A stretch of DNA of 9,342 nucleotides from an uncultured Clostridia bacterium (lineage in GTDB: Bacteria > Bacillota > Clostridia > TANB77 > CAG-508), in the NCBI GenBank assembly GCA_944386315.1, contig CALXAS010000055.1, positions 1-9,342 of the forward strand, in the 5' to 3' direction. The notes beneath the pieces are model-generated. The model did no database searches and had not been told where the DNA came from. It was given only the letters and a program-made list of their open reading frames with translations. Shown one piece after another: positions 6,248-9,342 of this stretch (position 1 is its first letter; each line of letters begins with the position of its first letter). Made by a program: the position numbers and the translations under genes.

Positions 6248-6838
6248 ATGAAAAAGTGGTTTATTATAGGGCTAATAGGAACCATTATTTTAGCCGTTAT
6301 TTTAACAATTACAGTGCAAATTATTCTAGAAGAAAATACACAGCAAGAAATTTATCAGCAAAGAGCAGAAGTGCAAGAGGAAGAAGAGAATAGAGAACTA
6401 GCAGAAAATGAATTAGCTATGACTAGCACTACAGGAGAAGATAAAATTTCTCCTAATGCAGTTATTTATTTTAAAACTTATTATGCAAGTTGTAAACATA
6501 CCACAACAGAAACAGTAGATGTACCAGAAGAATTAGTAAATAAAACAAGAGAAGATGTAGCAGAAAAATACAAAGATTGGGATATAGGAGAATTTACAAA
6601 TCAAGAAATCACACTGTATTGCGAGCAACAAGGTATATGCCCGGAACATTATATGATAAGAGAAAAAGATGGATATATAGCTATTTATCAAGTAGGAGAA
6701 GACGGAACAGAAACATTAAAAGAGATGACAGGAATTGTTACCAACTATTTGCCGGAAACAGATATATTAAGATTAGAGGAAGGAATTAAGGTAGTGGGAA
6801 AAGAAGAATTAAATGCAACCATAGAAGATTATGAATAG
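6248..6838 (+). CDS. Membrane-anchored BofC C-terminal-domain protein
   Basis: This 196-residue protein has one N-terminal membrane segment (about 4-27) and an acidic, probably coiled spacer (30-65, rich in Glu and Gln), followed by an extracytoplasmic domain. The region from about 70 resembles BofC-type proteins: CKHTTTE (82-88), PEELVNKTREDVAEKYKDW (93-111), CPEHY (131-135), DGYIAIYQ (141-148), then TGIVTNYLPETD and LEEGI, ending EELNATIEDYE. In Bacillus, BofC acts in the forespore and restrains SpoIVB signalling to pro-sigma-K; in Clostridia relatives are widespread and their role is unsettled. Cys82, Cys125 and Cys131 could form disulfides. The start has GGTGGG (6236-6241) 6 nt upstream. 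A sigma-G-like promoter lies at 6130-6160. I recognise the domain by pattern, so the family call is fairly safe and the sporulation role is inference. Confidence 0.72.
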   Translation: MKKWFIIGLIGTIILAVILTITVQIILEENTQQEIYQQRAEVQEEEENRELAENELAMTSTTGEDKISPNAVIYFKTYYASCKHTTTETVDVPEELVNKTREDVAEKYKDWDIGEFTNQEITLYCEQQGICPEHYMIREKDGYIAIYQVGEDGTETLKEMTGIVTNYLPETDILRLEEGIKVVGKEELNATIEDYE

Positions 6839-6892
6839 TACATTCAGGAAAAACGAAAATTGGCTCGCAACCGTGAATGATACTCACTGTAC
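6838..6892. repeat. Nested inverted repeats after the BofC-like gene
   Basis: CATTCA (6841-6846) pairs with TGAATG (6874-6879), and GTACA (6838-6842) alternatively with TGTAC (6888-6892). GTGA (6873-6876) and TCAC (6884-6887) could form a competing small hairpin. No T-run follows. This is the most G+C-rich part of a 182-nt gap before the prepilin gene and might be a structured leader, but it matches no riboswitch I recognise. Confidence 0.35.
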
Positions 6893-6932
6893 AATATTTA
6901 AAAGTATGGTAAGATATAAAATATAATTGTAA

Positions 6933-6976
6933 TAACTTATTAACATAAATTAAAAATTGAAAAAGTGAATAAGTTA
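6933..6976. repeat. 9-bp inverted repeat upstream of the prepilin gene
   Basis: TAACTTATT (6933-6941) and AATAAGTTA (6968-6976) are perfect complements separated by 26 nt, ending about 30 nt before the ribosome binding site at 7005-7010. It may be a leader stem or an operator. I could not find a convincing -35/-10 pair for this gene; AT-rich -10-like sequences occur at 6915-6927 without a good -35. Confidence 0.45.
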
Positions 6977-7020
6977 AGAGAAATTTGGAAAACATAAGAA
7001 AAATAGGAGGAGAAGAGAAT

Positions 7021-8296
7021 ATGAAAAATAGTGTAAAAAGACAAACAGGTATTACTCTAATAGCGCTTGTCGTAACTATCATCGTGTTAATTATTCTAGC
7101 TGGCGTATCTATAGCCATGCTAGTAGGCGAGAATGGAATTATTACGCAAGCACAGAGGGCAGATGAATTAACTACACAAGCACAGCAAAAGGAAGCAATT
7201 GAACTTGCTGTAGCATCCGTACAAGCACAAGGAACTTTAGAACTAGATAAAACAAAACTAGAGATAGCATTACAATCACAACTAGGAGATACATCATATA
7301 CTTTAACAGAAAATGGAGATGGAAGTTTCTTGCTACAAATAGCGGAAAGAAGCTATTATATTGATAGCACAGGAAAAGTAATAACAGAGGAAAATATGAT
7401 AGCAATAGGCTCAGCAGAACAATTAAAAGCATTTAGAGATGATGTAAATAGCGGAAATACGTATGAAGGTAAATATGTGTATTTGACTGGCGATATAACA
7501 TTGGATATAAATGAAGAATGGGAACCGATAGGAATATTTGTAGATAGTGGCTCAAATGTAAATACAAAAGCATTTAAAGGAATATTTGATGGAAAATGGA
7601 ATAAAATTAGCAATTTGAAAATCAGTGAAAATAATTACCAATCTCAAGGCTTATTTGGATTTGCTAGAAATGCAAAAATCAAAAATATAGGATTAGACAA
7701 CACATGTGCTATAACAGCAAGTGCTGTAAAGCAAGGGGCTATTGTTGGGTTTATATATGATAGTACAGTTGTGTCAAATTGTTATAATAAGAGTAATATG
7801 GGGAACGTTAGTAATACGCATGGAGGAGGCATTATAGGAACAGCTAGTTTGAATTGCAAAGTAGAAAATTGCTATAATAATGGTGAAGTTATACGGTAGT
7901 GGGGCAGGAGGAATTGTAGGTGATGTAGTTGTGAGTAGCCAAGTACTAAATTGTTATAATACAGGAAAGATAAAATGTGAAAAAGGAGGAGGAATTGTTG
8001 GTGATTTAACAAGAGGTTCTACTATAGCTAACTGTTATAATATAGGAACTATTGAAACCAATTTTATGGAATATGCTGGAATTATATCTTATACAACATC
8101 TAGTAAAAATACTATACGAAATAATTATTACTTGGAGAATGTAATTAATGGAACATCAAATGATAGAATAATTATAGATGGTATTGAAGCAATGGAAGAG
8201 GAAAATTTAAAAGGGTTGAGTTCTGTTTTGGGAGTAGCCTTTAAAGAAGATGATAATAATATTAATAATGGTTATCCTATTTTGCAGTGGCAATAA
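7021..8296 (+). pseudogene. Prepilin-like GLUG-repeat surface protein, split by a frameshift
   Basis: Two reading frames together encode one protein of about 424 residues. The first (7021-7899) opens with MKNSVKRQTG, then ITLIALVVTIIVLIILAGVS, a type IV prepilin N-terminus with likely cleavage after Gly10. The glutamate usual at mature position 5 is Ala. A pilin-like stretch follows (about 36-125), then a beta-rich region and GLUG motifs (GLFGFARNAKIKNIGL, GAIVGFIYDSTVVSNCYN, GGGIIGTASLNCKVENCYNNG). It stops at TAG 7897-7899. GLUG repeats continue in the +1 frame (GAGGIVGDVVVSSQVLNCYN, GGGIVGDLTRGSTIANCYN) to a natural-looking end, NNGYPILQWQ, at 8296. Dropping one base near C7894 restores a repeat exactly as long as the next one (18 residues from NCYN to GIVG). 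The start at 7021 follows AGGAGG (7005-7010). A role in surface adhesion is inferred. It may be a true pseudogene, a sequencing error or recoding. Confidence 0.8.
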
Positions 8297-8441
8297 GAAA
8301 TTTAATTAGTGCACTAAACGTTAGCACGTGGTTAAAAAGAAAAACCACACACATCCAAAACGCAAGATGAGAAAAAAATAAGTATCCTCTAACAAGAAAT
8401 CTAAAAAATTATGTATAAATAGATAAAAGAGATAGAAATAT
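8297..8441. other. Gap after the GLUG gene: short palindromes, no clear terminator
   Basis: This stretch has no supportable gene. It contains a 12-nt perfect palindrome, TTAGTGCACTAA (8306-8317), and a 6-bp hairpin, GTGGTT (8328-8333) with AACCAC (8343-8348), which lacks a T-run. The remainder is A-rich with no recognisable signal. Confidence 0.4.
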
Positions 8442-8470
8442 TTGAAAACGTAGGAAATCTCCTTTAAAAT
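8442..8470 (+). promoter_or_regulatory. Probable sigma-A promoter upstream of the small ORF
   Basis: TTGAAA (8442-8447), a 17-nt spacer and TAAAAT (8465-8470) each match the consensus at five of six positions. The start would be near 8477, about 42 nt before the small ORF at 8519, and the transcript would continue into the AAA-ATPase gene. Confidence 0.6.
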
Positions 8471-8518
8471 ATATTGCGTGAAAAATCACACAAATATATT
8501 AAAAAGGGGGTTTTGTTT

Positions 8519-8680
8519 ATGACAAATTCATCTTTTTCTCATTTTCTAATGAAATTTTTACAAATAAATGATATAATAGCAAACAATAGAATAAATAGAG
8601 AAAACATTATCCAAAATAGTATAATAAAAGGAGGGAAATCTTATGCAAGAATGGGAAGGCATAGGAATAGGAGAGAGTAA
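8519..8680 (+). CDS. Candidate small ORF (53 residues) overlapping the next gene's start
   Basis: An ATG preceded by AGGGGG (8505-8510, 8 nt away) and by a promoter at 8442-8470 opens a 53-residue frame. It begins MTNSSFSHFLMKFLQ and ends in the basic stretch RMGRHRNRRE. It runs 38 nt into the downstream AAA-ATPase gene in another frame and covers that gene's ribosome binding site. I recognise no family and see no membrane segment. The promoter and ribosome binding site argue for translation, perhaps as a leader whose translation affects the next gene. The basic tail, however, is simply the other frame of the downstream gene, and the frame may be fortuitous. Confidence 0.3.
   Translation: MTNSSFSHFLMKFLQINDIIANNRINRENIIQNSIIKGGKSYARMGRHRNRRE
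8549..8577 (+). promoter_or_regulatory. Possible extended -10 promoter for the AAA-ATPase gene
   Basis: A perfect TATAAT (8572-8577) is preceded by TGA, an extended -10 motif, with a weak -35 ATGAAA (8549-8554) at 17 nt. The start near 8584 would give a leader of about 60 nt. It lies inside the candidate small ORF. Confidence 0.5.
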
Positions 8681-9342
8681 TTTTAAAGGCTTAAGACTAA
8701 GAAAAAATTATTTTATAGACAAAACCATGTATATCAAAAACATTATAGACAACCAAAGTAGAGTAGTATTAGTTACACGTCCAAGAAGATTTGGAAAAAC
8801 ACTCAATATGAGTATGTTAAGATATTTCTTTGACTGCAATGTAAAAGATAATAAAGAATTATTTGAAGGTTTAAAAATTATGGGGCAGGGAGAAAAATAT
8901 ACTTCCAAACTAGGAGCATATCCATGCATTTATTTAACATTAAAAGATGTGAGTGACGTAAGCTATGAAAATATGTTGCTGGATTTAAAAACAGCAATAT
9001 TAGAAATGTATAGAGAGCATATGTATTTATTAGATAGTGATAAAATCTACCCATTTGAGAAAGAAAAAATAATGGATATCCTTTATACAAGAGAAGATGA
9101 AACAGCTTTAAAGACAAGTATAAAAGAACTAAGTGGCTATTTATATAGGCATTTTGAAAAGCCAGTTATGCTATTTATTGACGAATATGATGTACCAATT
9201 CAATCAGCCTATATAGAAGGATATTATGACCAAGCTATAAAATTCCTAAAAACGTTTTACGGAACCACCTTTAAAGATAATTCCTATTTGGAGAAAACGG
9301 TACTTACAGGAGTAAGTAGAGTAGCAAAAGAAAGTATTTTTA
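8643..9342 (+). CDS. AAA-ATPase_like / PD-(D/E)XK nuclease-family protein (partial, runs off right edge)
   Basis: The 233 residues visible are the N-terminal part of the large clostridial family that combines an AAA-ATPase_like domain with a C-terminal PD-(D/E)XK nuclease domain (formerly DUF1703). Seen here are the opening segment GLRLRKNYFIDKTMYI (16-31), a Walker A-like RPRRFGKT (46-53), a hydrophobic strand ending in a Walker B-like LFIDEYD (177-183), and TGVSRVAKES (222-231). The nuclease half would lie beyond the window, where members usually total about 500-570 residues. The start has AGGAGGG (8629-8635) 7 nt upstream. The family often occurs in many copies per genome. Its function is not established; defence or mobile-element roles have been proposed from its fold, and none can be shown here. 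Confidence 0.88.
   Translation, partial: MQEWEGIGIGESNFKGLRLRKNYFIDKTMYIKNIIDNQSRVVLVTRPRRFGKTLNMSMLRYFFDCNVKDNKELFEGLKIMGQGEKYTSKLGAYPCIYLTLKDVSDVSYENMLLDLKTAILEMYREHMYLLDSDKIYPFEKEKIMDILYTREDETALKTSIKELSGYLYRHFEKPVMLFIDEYDVPIQSAYIEGYYDQAIKFLKTFYGTTFKDNSYLEKTVLTGVSRVAKESIF

Noticed and set aside
6985..7020. Longer prepilin frame starting at TTG 6985
   Set aside because: The AGGAGG at 7005-7010 lies inside that extension and points to ATG 7021, which also gives a normal short prepilin leader.
7880..8296. Independent gene starting at ATG 7880
   Set aside because: It has no ribosome binding site and begins in mid-repeat; it is the continuation of the frameshifted GLUG protein.
8328..8348. GTGGTT/AACCAC hairpin as the terminator of the GLUG gene
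   Set aside because: The stem is only 6 bp with a 9-nt A-rich loop and no T-run on the plus strand.
8708..9117. Minus-strand frames 8708-8929 and 8878-9117
   Set aside because: They are antisense to the AAA-ATPase_like gene and have no ribosome binding site or recognisable content.

Overview
The window looks like chromosomal DNA from an AT-rich, anaerobic Firmicute, most likely a member of the Clostridia. The evidence is A/T-rich codon choice with AGA as the main arginine codon, strong AGGAGG-type ribosome binding sites, a four-subunit-type pyruvate:ferredoxin oxidoreductase, a BofC-like protein, a clostridial-style prepilin fused to GLUG repeats, and an AAA-ATPase_like/PD-(D/E)XK family protein. 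Species cannot be named from the sequence alone. No rRNA, tRNA, CRISPR array or insertion sequence was found.

Layout. Bases 1-1764 (minus strand) hold the start of a por operon in the order porG (gamma), porD (delta, two 4Fe-4S clusters), porA (alpha, cut by the left edge). The catalytic porB would be expected beyond base 1. A near-consensus sigma-A promoter (TTGACA-17-TATACT, 1816-1844) drives it. A divergent intergenic region (about 1765-2292) is unusually structured. It holds the por promoter, a candidate tandem pair of Spo0A boxes, a strong plus-strand intrinsic terminator that follows no gene (a candidate small RNA whose 3' arm is complementary to the por mRNA leader), a perfect 14-bp AT-rich hairpin, and the promoter of the next gene.

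Plus-strand genes follow. The first is a secreted cell-wall hydrolase with three SH3-like domains and an NlpC/P60 catalytic domain (2293-3639). Next is the DNA-uptake channel protein ComEC (3705-6128), with a terminator-like hairpin inside its first codons. A membrane-anchored BofC-domain protein (6248-6838) comes next, preceded by a sequence resembling a sigma-G promoter. Then comes a prepilin-like surface protein with GLUG repeats (7021-8296), split by a one-base frameshift near 7894. After a gene-poor stretch with one candidate small ORF (8519-8680), an AAA-ATPase_like/PD-(D/E)XK family gene (8643 onward) runs off the right edge.

How they fit together. por serves central anaerobic carbon metabolism (pyruvate to acetyl-CoA plus reduced ferredoxin). 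The right-hand genes are envelope-related: wall remodelling, DNA import, forespore or envelope regulation, and a surface appendage or adhesin. The BofC-like protein, its possible sigma-G promoter and the possible Spo0A boxes together suggest, but do not prove, a spore-former. I see no clearly new multi-gene system. The most interesting signals are regulatory: the orphan terminator matching the por leader, and the hairpin inside comEC.
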